A program made the translations under genes and the position numbers. From Hygrophila difformis (lineage: Eukaryota; Streptophyta; Magnoliopsida; Lamiales; Acanthaceae): 64,000 nt of DNA. Every line of letters begins with the position of its first letter. Position 1 is the stretch's first letter. The stretch is taken from assembly GCA_030278955.1 (NCBI GenBank), contig JAOANR010000002.1, positions 8,979,982-9,043,981 of the forward strand. The letters run 5' to 3'. The notes under the pieces are model-generated. The model made no database searches and had not been told where the DNA came from. It saw nothing but the letters and a program-made list of their open reading frames with translations. Below, one piece after another: positions 21,165 to 34,432 of this stretch.

Positions 21165-22900
21165 TAAAATGTAATATCCCATAATTGATTTCTAATAATC
21201 AAAATAATTTATCTTTGATAAATTATTAAATAGAAATAATTAATTTTTTTTATCCTTGACACTCAACAAGTGTGTAAATAAATTCAACAAGGTGCTTGAA
21301 TTGCATTTACTTTGAAAATTTATAGTTGGAAGATCCCATTACCTTATTAACTAGATCAAGCATGACAAAATCCATGTGAGGGTGGCATGCGCGATTGAGG
21401 GGCCTTGAATATGAGGGAATAGCATGCAATGTTTAGATTAGTGAGCAAGTAAGAATCTTTATATTTTTGGCATCTAAACTACCAAGGAAATACAATCAAA
21501 CAAATCAACCAAATCTTGATATTTTGGTAAGGAAATGGACGGCAAAGAAGAGTACCAAATATTGGAAAATCCTCCATGATACACTCTCCATTATCTTCAC
21601 CCCAACCTCCATAAAACCTGTCCTCCACAGCCATTCTTCTCCCTTTTCAAAAATCTTCGGCAAACGAGACTTCTTGGTGAGTGACTGTTTTTCGTGGGGA
21701 GGCGATTGCGGACTGAATTTTATTTGTTTCTACTTCAAGCTTAGAAGGTATAATTCACCCCTAATCTCTTTTTTCATACCTCTGGTCGGATTTGGTAGAC
21801 GGAACCTAACATCGTCAACGTTTTTCCGAAGGACACAGCCACTTCGGAGGAGTAAGGGCTATCAGCGATTGTTCCTTCATAACTAGTGACCAAGTTTGTA
21901 TTTTTCCAACCCCAAAGCTGGTGAAAGGTAAGACAACACACCCCTTACTAAGTTTGGGTCGAACTTGATTCATCTCTCGAACCGTAGAAATTGAATTAGG
22001 GTTTTTATAACTGCTGGCAGATTTGTTATTCCGAAAAGATCTTTGTTTTTCATATAGTTCCGTCGTGAATTGAGATTTTTGTTCTTCTACAAAGTAGTTT
22101 ATTTACGTGTTAGGAAGACCTCTGTAAAATTTTAGAATTTTTGGGCGAATGATGAATTACCAGACTTTAAATCTTTAAAATGTGTTTTCCAAACTTGAGT
22201 TGACAGTTTTATGTATATACAAAGATTCTCGTTTTTCTGTTACTTCCATCGTGAATTAGGACTTGTATTCTTCTAAAAATTTGTTCATATATGTGTTAGG
22301 AAGGTCTCTGTCAAATTTTAGAATTTTTGGTCTGAGCAAATTCGCTTTTAAAATGTGTTCTGAGCCGCGAGTTTATCCCTACTATTCTGTTGAAGCCTTC
22401 GTTTCTCCTATCTCGAGCATGAATTAAACTTATCATTCTTCAAAAAGGTTGTTCCATATTGAATGTAGAATCTACTGTAAAATTTTCCGAAATTTTGGTT
22501 TGGTAGTTATTTAATGGGATATTTATTTCCGACGCTTGTCAGTAACAGCGAACTGTTTTTAAAATTTTAAGTTTCTACAAGCTAGATTGTGATAACTTAC
22601 TTGATATGAAATCTTTTACGATTCAAGGAAAATATCTTGTGCATCTTGTATGAAGATGGCATGTTGTGATGTCTTTTGGTGGAAAAAAAAATTATCCTTG
22701 AAAAATCTAAATTAGTTTGAACATGTGTAATCTATTTGAAACCCATTGTGCATTAGATTTCGGGTGGTATGCCCACATTTAGGCTCCGGAGGGAGAGTGC
22801 ACTAGGGATGAGCCATGCGTGGCCGCCCCCTCTTATGATAATTATTGTGATTGTGTCTATATCCCTAAATAATACTTGCGAGTGTTATTTATGGGCCCCG

Positions 22901-25481
22901 TGTAATACCCGAGAATTTTGCAACATAAAATAAATAAATAAAATAAATAAATAAATAAAACAATAAACAAAATAATACCAATAAATAAATATAATAAATG
23001 AATAAACATAATACATAGATAAGGAAATGAGACATGGAATTTAATTTAAGAAGGAATTAAATTTCCAATACCCGTAAAGCCAAAGATAAATTAATCAAAT
23101 AAATTGTACAAGTGTGACCGACACTAATGGACTCAAGAATTCGAGACCAATATTAAATCTAGACCCGAGTAAGAATTCAGATAGGGAATAGGAGCCCGGA
23201 AATATCCCGGAAATCCGAATCCGAGAACATAGAGGGATAGAAATCCGAAAGAGAGGAGGAAATGTCCGACGGATCGCACGACCCGCCCAGACCGAAGTCC
23301 AGGCGTGGGCCGCGTGGTGGCCGCGTGGTGTTTGCCTAAACGGCGTGCCAAGTCCGCGCCAATGGATAGATTCGCCCGTTGCGAGATTTACTCGCCCGAA
23401 TCCGGATTTTTCGACTTCGGTTGTATTCCTTTCGGCTCAAGACTCATCAAGGCCGACCTTGGACGTCCCTAGGTCGTGTCTATCTATAAATAACCCCTCT
23501 TGACAGCCCCGAACACTTTTCAAAACATCCATACTCTCTATACGTTCGAAAACCCTAATCCCGGAGTCTTCGGAGGCACGAAACCAAGGCGAGGACAGTC
23601 GTGAACGAATTCGGAAGACCTCAAACATTGTGGTAAGTACTGATCCGTTCGTTCCTTTACAATCTTGATTCGAAAACGAATCCTAACTTAATCTTTTTCC
23701 TTTCGACACCCCGAATTGGATCTAGAACGAAGAACCCGACGAACCGAGGAGATAAATGGTGGACTGGAAGCCATGCCTCCGAATCGACGATCCTGGACGC
23801 CCAAAGATCTGTAAGTTAATCTTACTATGGTTTTTGGCAGGATTTAAAATGCACTTGATCTAAAGATTTAAACCAAGAACGTAAAATCTGTCAAAACGAA
23901 ATCTTTAACGGTGCAGCGTTTTTGCATGATTTTTCCAAACCCTTAAACCTGTCCAAACGAGAAAACTTAAAACATAAAAAACGTGCCTAAGACGTGGATT
24001 TAGCTACTCTAAAAATTTCATAATTTTTCGTTAAGTTTTGATATCTGAAATTGATCTCAAACCGAGCTGTTCTAAATTAGATCTTGAAATCTTGACAGAA
24101 TTTTTGTCCGAACTTATAGACGTTTTTGACAATAGATCTAGACCGATTTAGAACTTTAATTGAACATGAAAGTTGTAGATATATGTCTTAGGTATCTCTC
24201 TGTAAAATTTCATCAAATTTGGAGTTAGTTTGCTATGGCAGATATTGAAATCTTGAAACTGGTGTTGAAATTTTCGGATAGATTATCATCCTGTTAAAAA
24301 TTGACGTCTTTCACTTACTTCCGTATCTCGGATCAAAAAACCTAAAACATAAAACTTGTTCATCTCTGTGTTTTCGAGTTACCGGTCAAATTGTAGAATT
24401 TTTGGAGTTAAACATGATTTTTAGTAAATTTTGAAGTAAACTGTGGTTGACCAAGTCAAATCTTGATATCTCGTTGAAACGGTCAAATTAGCCTTTAAGG
24501 GTTAAATGAATTGAAAAGCCTTTTGAAGCAAATACATGAAATCTGAAATTAGGAAATCCCCTTACAAATTTGATCCTTTCAAATTAGGGGGTGAGTGCTC
24601 TGCAGGGTGCCCTCCTAAAGATTCACTTCGTGCCTTTATGGACGATGGTGATCCGCGCGAAATTTTGAGATATGTTGCCAAAACAGCATGAGATATATCG
24701 CCTACACTCTCGTGAATATACATATGGGTTTCCCGAGGCTCCAGAGTGGTACTGGGTATGGCAGATACGGCTGCGGCCGCCGGGCTACCAGCTAAACTTG
24801 ATGAGATTGCGATGCAATCGTGAAATACTTGAAATACTAAATCTTAGGTGTAATGGGGATAGTTAAAATATTTATTTATTGTCCATTTAAATTTATTTAA
24901 TGCTTTGTTTAAATTAATTATGGCTTTTATTTAAATTATGCTAAATGTATTATTAGTGCCATGAATTAATTATGCAAATTGGTTGGATAATTAAATTGAA
25001 TTATTTATGGTTTATTATTATCATGCTTTTATTTAAATATTAATGAATGACTTTGAAACCCCACGATCATGTCTGTATTAACTTACTCAACAAGTTGTGC
25101 TGACCGAACCATTTTATTTATTTTCGTTACAGAGTATGTGGAATGAGCATGAGCACTATATGCATGGGATTTATGGGAACATTTAATATTTTGGTTTTTG
25201 CATTAGACTATAGTATAAAGGGCCTGTTTATCCCGTGTTTTGGCCATGTTGGCCCTATTTACATTTTCCGCTGCAATACTTATACTTAGATACTATTATT
25301 CCGCTGCATTAATATTTATTTTGAATTATATATTGAATGGGCTACTTGAATGGTTTTAAATATTTTAAATACTGCAATACCTAGCCTTGCATCTCTTTAG
25401 TAAGCTCGGAGAAACCGTTTCATACTAGGGAGGTGTGGCGGTGACATCCCGACTTGGGTGACCAAAAACCGGGGTGTTACA
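22901..25481 (+). repeat. 5' LTR of element A
   Basis: 2581 bp from TGTAATACCC to GTGTTACA. It includes GGGGGTGAGTGCTCTGCAGG near 24590 and GTGTGGCGGTGACATCCC near 25435, both shared with other chromovirus LTRs of the window. Confidence 0.9.
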
Positions 25482-25484
25482 AGT

Positions 25485-25496
25485 TGGTATCAGAGC
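25485..25496 (+). promoter_or_regulatory. PBS of element A (initiator tRNA-Met)
   Basis: TGGTATCAGAGC begins three bases after the 5' LTR end. Confidence 0.9.
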
Positions 25497-25876
25497 CCGG
25501 ATATTTTTAAACTATTATTTTTAAACTACTAGATTATTATTTTTAAACCATGATCATTTTTAAATTATTATTATGATAGAAGCCCAAATTATTATTTTTA
25601 AAATTTCCTAGCACAAAATTATTTTTGAGCCCAAATTATAATTATTTTTGACCCAATATAGAGGTCCAGGGATTTTAAATATTATTTTAAATTTTAAAGC
25701 ATTAATTCCATTGATTAAATTTTTATTTTTAAAACCCATGGAAAATATATATATATATATAGTGCATGAATTATTTTTGGGGGGAAATCATCATTTGCAT
25801 GTGCATACTGCATTGCCTAAACTTAGAGAACCTAGAAGCGTGATACATTCAAACTTAGATCTTTTGCTTGCGCTAG

Positions 25877-26212
25877 ATGGCTAGTCAAGATATGATGAAC
25901 TTGATGATCAAAATGATGAACGCTCACCTTGACTCCCAACAAACCATAGAACAAATGAAACATCGTATGGCTCAATTGGAGGCAAATCTGCACCACATGA
26001 GCAACTTAAGAGAGGCGGACCACCACCGCACAAACCAACTCGAACGCCAAGTCCAAACCCTCACTACACAAAACCTAATACTGAAGGAACACGTCGATGC
26101 TCATGGACAGGACTTGAACACCATCTTTGACGACTTATTGCCGCCAAGTTCGGAGGAGGAAGACCCGGAGGAGGATCCCGCTACCCCGCCGGAGGACGTC
26201 TTGAGACGCTAG
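25877..26212 (+). CDS. Extra 5' ORF (ORF0) of element A, coiled-coil with acidic tail
   Basis: An ATG-started 111-codon frame between PBS and gag, about 380 nt after the PBS and 238 nt before the gag ATG. The N-terminal two thirds is heptad-like and rich in Met, Leu, Gln and His (MAQLEANLHHMSNLREADHH), predicted coiled coil. The C-terminus is acidic and proline-containing (SSEEEDPEEDPATPPED). Element C has an ORF of similar build at the same place, sharing an acidic EDPEE stretch. No known domain recognised. It could be an accessory protein or act as an upstream ORF controlling gag translation. Confidence 0.6.
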   Translation: MASQDMMNLMIKMMNAHLDSQQTIEQMKHRMAQLEANLHHMSNLREADHHRTNQLERQVQTLTTQNLILKEHVDAHGQDLNTIFDDLLPPSSEEEDPEEDPATPPEDVLRR

Positions 26213-26449
26213 GGATTCTATTTATAGTGGATACTATTTTTGCTAAGAAAACATTGCTATTTTTGTACATCCTCCTACTTGTATTAAAAGCTTCTTTTAA
26301 GGGAATAAAATACAAGATTCATTCATTTAAACAACATAAAACAAAACCTTGCGTTGTTTTTAAGCCCAATCAAGCATTATGTACAAGCACATTCATAGTG
26401 GCTTGCCTAGACAATATATTACGTTCTAATTTACACTGTTTGTAACAGA

Positions 26450-29400
26450 ATGGCACCACGAGGTAGATCAAGAACCCAACCTGCTCCCCAAACTACTTCT
26501 GAAGTGCCACCAAATGACACCGAACCTGCTCAACCCGTAGGAGAGCAACCCCAAGGTGCGCAGGACGCCCCCGCACCGAACAATGTGGGCGATCGTCTTC
26601 GGACGATAGAAGAGGTCTTGATTGCGCTAGGGAATGCGCAAGTCAACCAGGGCCAAGCTGCGGCGGTACCTCCGCCCCAAGCTCGCCCCAACTACCTGGC
26701 AATGGTGAATCCCTACCAGCCACCCCACTGTGCTGGTGAGGAGGATCCAGCCAAACTGGAGGAATGGATCCAGACTTTTGACAAGCTGCTGGGCGCGGTC
26801 AAGTGTCCGGAAGGAGAGAGAGTGCACGTCGCTTCGTACAACTTGGGAGGCGAAGCAGACGACTGGTGGCAGGCGACTCAAGCCAAGCTGACTGAGGATG
26901 ATGAGCCCTAATCTTGGGCAGAAATGATGGAGTTGCTCAGGGATAGATTCTATCCCTTGAGTACTAAGGCAGTGATGTACGAAGAGTTTCTATCACTGAG
27001 ACAAGGAAGCCAGACCGTGCAAGAATACTACACTAGGTTCAAGGAGTTTGTGAGGTTCGCACCAAGATTAGTACCCACGGATGCGGAGAAAGCTCAAAAG
27101 TTCGAGATGGGACTGAACCTGGCAGTACGCGAGGTGATCGCAGGGGTGAACTACCCTGATCTGCAAGCAGTGTACGATTGCGCTGTGGCAGTGCCGTGAG
27201 TACAGCAACTGAAAAGGAGAGTGAGTGGGGAGTCCAACCGGGGTCCCCAAGATAAGAGGAACCGGGACGCAAGAGCCGAGAACAACTCGGGAAGGAATGA
27301 ACAGCGGAGAGGGTCGAATAGGCCACAACAAACCAATAATGGAAGGAGGTTTAACCAAGAAGAACCGGTACCACCTTGCCCGAGGTGTGGGCGACCCCAT
27401 CTGGCGAGGGGATGCCCTCAGCAGGGCGCATGCTTTCGGTGTGGTCGCATGGGCCACATACGTCGGGAGTGCCGAACAAGGCTTGAAAACATAACGAAAA
27501 GGGAAGACTTGGTCACGGGGCAAGGACAACCTCAAAATCAAAACGGACGGAACGGCAACAATCAGGGGTATAGACCCCCTCAAAATCAATTTAGGTAGCC
27601 GAATCAAAATCAGAACCAACGTCCTCAACCACCTCAGAACCAAAATCAACAGCAAGATCAGCAACCGAATCCGAACCAGCAAGGCCATCAAGGACGCCCT
27701 ATGGGAAGACTTGACGTGGTTAACCAAGCAGACGTGCCTGCACAAGGAGAAGTGATGGCAGGTACATTTCATGTCTTGAATACACCCCTTAGAGTCTTAT
27801 TTGATTCTGGAGCTAGTTGCTCAATCATAGCATCAAGGATAGTGCCTGAGTTAGATCTACCTAAGTGCGAAATAATTAGCTTAGGAATTCAACTGCCCTC
27901 AGGAGAAGTGGTAGCTTGCTCTAAACGATATAACGGAATTCCTATAGTGATCAAGAACGTAGAATTCTTCGCAAACTTAGTAGAATTTAACTTAAGGGAC
28001 TTTGACATTATACTGGGGATGGACTGGTTGTCCCAGTATAAAGCGGTGATCGAATGCCAAAAACAAAAGATCACCCTGTCGAAAAGTAGGGGAAAGAGAG
28101 TTATCTTTTATTCTCAGCCCCCTAAGAGGAGCAACAAAATCGTTAGTGCCCTCAAACTAAGTAACTTGATGCGTAAGGGGTATGAGCTATATGCGTGCTA
28201 CGTGCACAACCTTGAGGCGGAAGAGAACAAGGTTGACAGCATACCAGTGGTAAGAGAATACCCGGATGTGTTTCCTGAAGACATTCCGGGCATGCCACCT
28301 GAGCGAGATCTTGAATTCACGATAGATCTCATTCCGGGGACCGAGCCTGTCTTAAAAGCTCCGTACCGGATGGCACCACTGGAAATGAATGAGTTAAAGG
28401 AACAACTCGAGGAGCTACTGCAGAAAGGATACATAAGACCGAGTACTTCCCCATGGGGAGCACCGGTTTTATTTGTTAAGAAGAAAGACGGAGGATTACG
28501 TCTTTGCATAGACTATCGGGGATTGAACCAAGTGACCATCAAGAATAAGTACCATCTACCGAGAATTGAGCATCTATTTGATCAACTGAAGGGAGCTTCA
28601 GTATTCTCGAAGATCGACTTACGATCTGTGTATCACCAGTTGAGAATCGCCGAGAAGGACATTCCGAAGACGGCGTTCCGAACTCGATATGGCCACTACG
28701 AGTTCACAGTGTTATCCTTTGGGTTAACAAATGCTCCAGCAATGTTCATGAACCTCATGAACAATGTATTTCGAGAACTGTTAGATCAGTGTGTAGTGGT
28801 GTTCATTGATAACATCATGATCTACTCGAAAAGCGAGGATGAGCGTGCCCAACACTTGCACCAAGTGTTAGGGACCTTACAAAAGAATCAACTGTACGGC
28901 AAATTGTCCAAATGCGATTTTTGGTTGAAGGAGGTAGCATTTCTTGGACACATAGTATCCGCTGATGGAGTTTCAATGGATCCGGCAAAAGTTTCTGCCG
29001 TGACAGAGTGGGCAGCCCCAAAGAGCCCAACTGAGATAAGGAGTTTCCTTGGATTAGCCGGGTATTATAGACGGTTCGTGAAGGATTTTTTGAAAATCGC
29101 ACGACCTTTGACCCAGCTACTGAAGAAGGGAGTAAAATACGTGTGGACAGAGGCGTGTGAGGCAGCGTTTCAAGAGCTGAAGAAACGACTCACAACGACA
29201 CCCGTATTGACGCTACCATCAGAGAATGGTGACTTCGAAGTTTACAGCGATGCTTCGAATGAAGGTTTAGGTTGTGTCTTGATGCAAGACTCGAAGCTCG
29301 TTGCGTATGCATCACGCCAACTGAAACTTCACGAGGAAAATTATCCGACACACGACCTGGAGTTGGCAGCGGTCGTTTTCACTCTAAAGATATGGAGACA

Positions 29401-30028
29401 TTATCTTTATGGGCGGAAGTGTCGAATGTTCACCGACCACAAGAGCTTGAAATATATATTCACTCAGAAGGAGGTGAATTTGAGACAGCGAAGGTGGTTG
29501 GAACTTATTAAGGATTATGATTTGGAGATATCCTACCATGAGGGGAAGGCGAATGTGGTAGCCGATGCCCTAAGCCGGAAAACCCAACACGTGACAAACT
29601 CGTTGGTAATTCCGCCGGCATTGTACATGGATTTGGCAAGGTTGGATTTGGAACTTGTGCATCCGGGCACAGTCAGTGACACGATCAATGCCATGATCGT
29701 AGAAACTCCAATATTGGACGAGATTAGGCTCGCTCAACCGGGCGACGCGAAATTGGAGAGGATAAAGGAGTATATTGCCGAGGGTAAGTCAATAGGATTT
29801 GCTATCCATGAGGATGGAAGCATTCGCTTCAAAGGGAGATGGTGTGTGCCACAAAAGTGTGTCGAGTTGAAGCAAAGGTTGATGAATGAAGGTCACAATA
29901 CACCATATTCAGTGCATCCCGGAGGTGACAAACTTTACAAAGACCTGAAGAAGATCTACTGGTGGCCGGGAATGAAAAAAGGAAGTGGCAGACTTCGTGG
30001 CGAAATGCCTCACCTGCCAAAGGGTTAA
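26450..30028 (+). pseudogene. gag-pol of element A: gag, protease, RT, RNase H, integrase start
   Basis: One continuous frame from MAPRGRSR, broken by in-frame stops at 26909-26911, 27197-27199 and 27596-27598. Gag has the retrotransposon-gag helix region (FDKLLGAV, WWQATQ, RDRFYPLS) and a zinc knuckle CFRCGRMGHIRREC. Protease has LFDSGASCS. The RT active site reads FIDN instead of FIDD near 28810, losing the second catalytic Asp. RNase H keeps [21 protein letters not shown] and VADALSR. The frame is lost near 29978 at an A-run within the integrase zinc-finger region. Confidence 0.9.
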
Positions 30029-31169
30029 GGCAGTGAGACATAAACCCTTAGGACTGATGCAACCACTAGAGATTCCAAGTTGGAAGTGGGATAGCATCTC
30101 GATGGACTTTGTCTCGGGATTGCCCCGATCACCTAAAGGCGTGAACAAGATTTGGGTGATTGTGGATAGGCTAACGAAGACGGCCATATTTATCCCGATG
30201 AAGGACACGTGGACTATGGACCAATTGGCCCAAGCCTACATTGATAATGTGGTACGACGACATGGGGTACCACATGACATCATTTCTGACAGAGACAGTA
30301 GATTTGTCTCTCATTTTTGGACGGAGTTACAAAAAGCTCTCGGTACTCAAATCAAAATGAGCACCGCATTCCACCCAATGACGGATGGACAAACCGAGAG
30401 GACGATCCAAACACTAGAAGATATGCTTATAGCATGTGTGTTGGAGTTTAAGGGAAATTGGGAAGCTCATTTACCCTTAATTGAGTTTTCCTACAACAAT
30501 AGCTACCATGCTAGCATCGGCATGGCACCTTTCGAGGCGTTGTATGGACAAAAGTGCCAAAGCCCGTTGACTGGGAAGAAAGCGATAAGTCTGTGATGGT
30601 GGGACCACAACTTGTCGAAGAAAATGGCTCAACAGATAAAGGTGATTCAAGGGAAAATGAAAGCCGCTCAAGACCGTCAGAAAGGTTATGCTGACGTGAG
30701 ACGACGAGACCTAGAATTTCAAGTGGGAGATAGGGTCATGCTAAAGATATCACCCATGAAGGGGGTGATGCACTTTGGCAAATGAGGGAAGTTGAGTCCT
30801 CGATACATAGGACCTTACGAGATTCTAGAACGAGTCGAAAATTTGGCCTACCGACTGGCTTTACCGCCACAATTAGATCGAGTTCATAATGTCTTCCATG
30901 TCTCACAACTAAAGAAATATGTGCCAGACCCGACACATGTACTTCAACCGGAAGTAATCGAACTCGATGAGGATTTGACTTATGAAGAAGTCCCAGTGCG
31001 AATTCTAGACGCTAAGGAGCGAGTAACGAGGAATAAAACTGTCAAGATGGTCAAGGTTCTTTGGTCGAACCATGAAAGCGAGACAGCAACATGGGAGTTA
31101 GAATCGGACATGAGGGAACGCTATCCAACACTGTTCCAAACCGACACCGACACAGTTATGGGGACATAA
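29985..31169 (+). pseudogene. Integrase and chromodomain of element A
   Basis: Continues in a new frame after the A-run shift: zinc-finger cysteines CLTC, catalytic [16 protein letters not shown] and GQTERTIQ. A further frame break lies near 30570 and a TGA near 30783. The last block (30792-31169) has [11 protein letters not shown] (GPY/F-type C-terminal domain) and a chromodomain (RNKTVKMVKVLWSNHES, ATWELESDMRERYP). The chromodomain supports a chromovirus, Tekay/Del-like assignment. Confidence 0.85.
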
Positions 31170-31371
31170 CTGCAATCTTAAGGGGGAGAGGATGTGACAT
31201 CATGCATTTTCCGTACATTTTTGTAACCAAAAAAATTCAAATTGTTTTGAACTACGTTATGGCTTGATCCCTTCACAGGGTACGTAGGCAACTTAGAAGT
31301 TTTAATTCTAAGTTCAGTCACAAAATAATAAAACAAACAAAAATTCCTCAGCATGAGAAAAGCCGAAACAC

Positions 31372-31389
31372 AACTTCGAGGACGAAGTT
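31372..31389 (+). promoter_or_regulatory. Conserved hairpin before the polypurine tract, element A
   Basis: AACTTCGAGGACGAAGTT forms a 7-bp stem with AGGA loop, 20 bp upstream of the 3' LTR start. The same sequence precedes the 3' LTR of element C. A purine tract GATTCTTAAGGTGAGTAG follows, probably the polypurine tract region. Confidence 0.55.
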
Positions 31390-31409
31390 GATTCTTAAGG
31401 TGAGTAGAC

Positions 31410-33992
31410 TGTAATACTCGAGAATTTTGCAACATAAAATACATAAATAAAATAAATAAATAAAATAAATAAATAAATAAACAATAAACAAAACAATACC
31501 AATAAATAAATATAATAAATGAATAAACATAATACATAGATAAGGAAATGAGAAATGAGATTTAATTTAAGAAGGAATTAAATTTCCAATACCCGTAAAG
31601 CCAAAGATAAATTAATCAAATAAATTGTACAAGTGTACCCGACACTAATGGACTCGAGAATTCGAGACCAATATTAAATCTAGACCCGAGTAAGAATTTA
31701 GATAGGGAATAGGAGCCCGGAAATATCCCGGAAATCCGAATCCGAGAACATAGAGGGATAGAAGTCCGAAAGAGATGAGGAAATGCCCGACGGATCGCAT
31801 GACCCGCCCGGACTGAAGTCCAGGCGTCGGCCGCGCGGTGTTTGCCTAAACGGTGCGCCAAGTCCGCGCCAATGGACAGATTCGCCCGTTGCGAGATTTA
31901 CTCGCCCGAATCCGGATTTTTCAACTTCGGTTGTATTCCTTTCGGCTCAAGACTCACCAAGGCCGACCTTGGACGTTCCTAGGTCATGTCTATCTATAAA
32001 TAACCCCTCTTGACAGCCTCGAACACTTTTCAAAACATCCATACTCTCTATACATTCGAAAACCCTAATCCCGGAGTCGTCAGAGGCACGAAACCAAGGC
32101 GAGGACAATCGTGGACGAATTCCAAGACCTCTAACATTGTGGTAAGCTCTGATCCGTTCGTTTCTTTACAATCTTGATTCGAAAACGAATCCTAACTTAA
32201 TCTTTTTCCTTTCGACACCCCGAATCGGATCTAGAACGAAGAACCCGACGAACCAAGGAGATAAACGGTGGACTGGAAGCCACGCCTCCGAATCGACGAT
32301 CCCGGACGCCCAAAGATCTGTAAGTTAATCTTACTATGGTTTTGGGAGGATTTAAAATGCACTTGATCTAAAGATTTAAACCAAGAACGTAAAATCTGTC
32401 AAAACGAAATCTTTAACGGCACATCGTTTTTGCATGATTTTTTCCGAACCCTTAAACCTGTCCAAACGAGAAAACTTAAAACACAAAAAACGTTTCTAAG
32501 ACGTAGATTTAGCTACTGTAAAAATTTCATAATTTTTTGTTAAGTTTTTATATTTGAAATCAATCTCAAACCGAGCTGTTCTAAATTAGATCTTGAAATC
32601 TTGACAGAATTTTTGTCCGAACTTGTAGACGTTTTTGACAATAGATCTAGACCGATTTAGAACTTTTGTTGAACATTAAAGATTTAGATATATGTCTTAG
32701 ATTTCTCTCTGTAAAATTTCATCAAATTTGGAGTTAGTTTGCTATGGCAGATCTTGAAATCTTGAAACTTGTGTTGGAATTTTCGGACAGATTATCATCC
32801 TGTTAAAAATTGACGTCTTTCACTTACTTCCGTATCTCGGATCGAAAAACTTAAAACATGAAACTTGTTCAACTCTATGTTTTCGAGTTACCGGTCAAAT
32901 TTTAGAATTTTCGGAGTTAAACATGATTTTTAGTAAAATTTGAAATAAACTGTGGTTGACCAAGTCAAATCTTGATATCTTGTTGAAACGGTCAAATTAG
33001 CCTTTAAGGGTTAAATGAATTGAAAAGCCTTTTGAAACAAATACATGAAATCTGAAATTAGGAAATCCCCTTACAAACTTGATCCTTTAAAATTAGGGGG
33101 TGAGTGCTCTGCAGGGTGCCCTCCTAACGATTCACTTCGTGCCTTTATGGACGATGGTGACCCGCGCGAAATTTTGAGATATGTTGCCAAAATGGCATGA
33201 GATATATGGCCTACACTCTCGTGAATATCTATATGAGTTTCCCGAGGCTCCGGAGTGGTACTGGGTATGGCAGATACGGCTGGGGCCGCCGGGCTACCGG
33301 CTAAACTTGACGAGATTGTGATGCAATCGTGAAATACTTGAAATACTAAATCTTGGGTGTAATGGGGATAGTTAAAATATTTATTTATTGTCCATTTAAA
33401 TTTATTTAATGCTTTGTTTAAATTAATTATGGCTTTTATTTAAATTATGCTAAATGTATTATTAGTGCCATGAATTAATTATGCAAATTGGTTGGATAAT
33501 TAATTTGAATTATTTATGGTTTATTATTATCATGCTTTTATTTAAATATTAATGTATGACTTTGAAACCCCACGATCGTGTCTGTATTAACTTACTCAGC
33601 AAGTTGTGCTGACCAAACCATTTTATTTCTTTTCCTTACAGAGTATGTGGAATGAGCATGAGCACTACATGCATGGGATTTATGGGAACATTTAATATTT
33701 TGGTTTTTGCATTAGACTATAGTATAAACGGGTCTGTTTAACCCGTGTTTTGGCCATGTTGGCCCTATTTACATTTTCCGCTGCAATACTTATACTTAGA
33801 TATTATTATTCCGCTGCATTATAATATTTATTTTGAATTATATATAGAATGGGCTACTTGAATGGTTTTAAATATTTTAAATACAGCAATATCTAGCTTT
33901 GCATCTCTTTAGTAGAATCGGAGAAACCGTGTCTTACTAGGGAGGTGTGGCGGTGACATCCCGACCTGGGTGACCAAAAACGGGGTGTTACA
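31410..33992 (+). repeat. 3' LTR of element A
   Basis: 2583 bp from TGTAATACTC to GTGTTACA, collinear with the 5' LTR, with scattered substitutions and short indels such as loss of a GTGGCCGC duplication near 31830. Confidence 0.9.
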
Positions 33993-34432
33993 CCCCATGA
34001 GCGTGTCGATATAGATAAGCCGTTGGCATTGTTGAGGGATGAATTCCCACTATGTTTGGAGCTCTTTGGATGGTGAAAATGTACTTTATTTATATGTTAG
34101 TCGAATTGGTTAAATAGTTTTAAACGTTTAAATTAGTGTTCTTAAAAATAAATTTTAAGTCAATCCATTTTAAAACCCCATAACTTAATATGGAATGTGT
34201 TGGCTTACTCAGTATTTTCATACTGACGTGTGTTGTTTATTTCTTTTCATACAGAGTTTGACGAGCATATGTGAGCATGCAGCATTCATGTGAGCATGCA
34301 GCATTCTTGTATGTGATGCGATTCGAGCCTTAGCATTCCTTGGGTAAGGTTGCATTCGACATGCTTAAACAAGGAATGTGGCGGTAACATCCTGGTCCTT
34401 TTGGAGTTTGAAAACCGGGGTGTTACATAAAA

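Larger units (their letters stand above)
22901..33992 (+). mobile_element. Chromovirus A (Tekay/Del-like Ty3), complete structure, nested in LTR B
   Basis: Two similar LTRs (22901-25481 and 31410-33992) start TGTAATACYC and end GGGGTGTTACA. The PBS is at 25485, and there is a single-frame gag-pol with chromodomain. Flanking 5-mers are CCCCG (22896-22900) and CCCCA (33993-33997), one CpG-type transition apart. LTR divergence by eye is clearly higher than in element C. Coding sequence carries at least four stops and two frame breaks, so the copy is dead. Confidence 0.9.
21170..34427 (+). mobile_element. Solo LTR B, split by element A
   Basis: The left part 21170-22900 begins TGTAATATCCC; the right part 33998-34427 ends CCGGGGTGTTACA. 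Perfect 5-bp target duplications TAAAA flank it (21165-21169 and 34428-34432). Removing the inserted element A leaves about 2.16 kb. No PBS or coding region belongs to it, so it is a solo LTR made by LTR-LTR recombination. Its end block (GTGGCGGTAACATCC, then ACCGGGGTGTTACA) matches that of A, C and E, placing it in the same chromovirus group. Confidence 0.85.

Noticed and set aside
21467..21886. 139-codon frame in the left part of LTR B
   Set aside because: It lies within a solo LTR bounded by target duplications and lacks recognisable domains.
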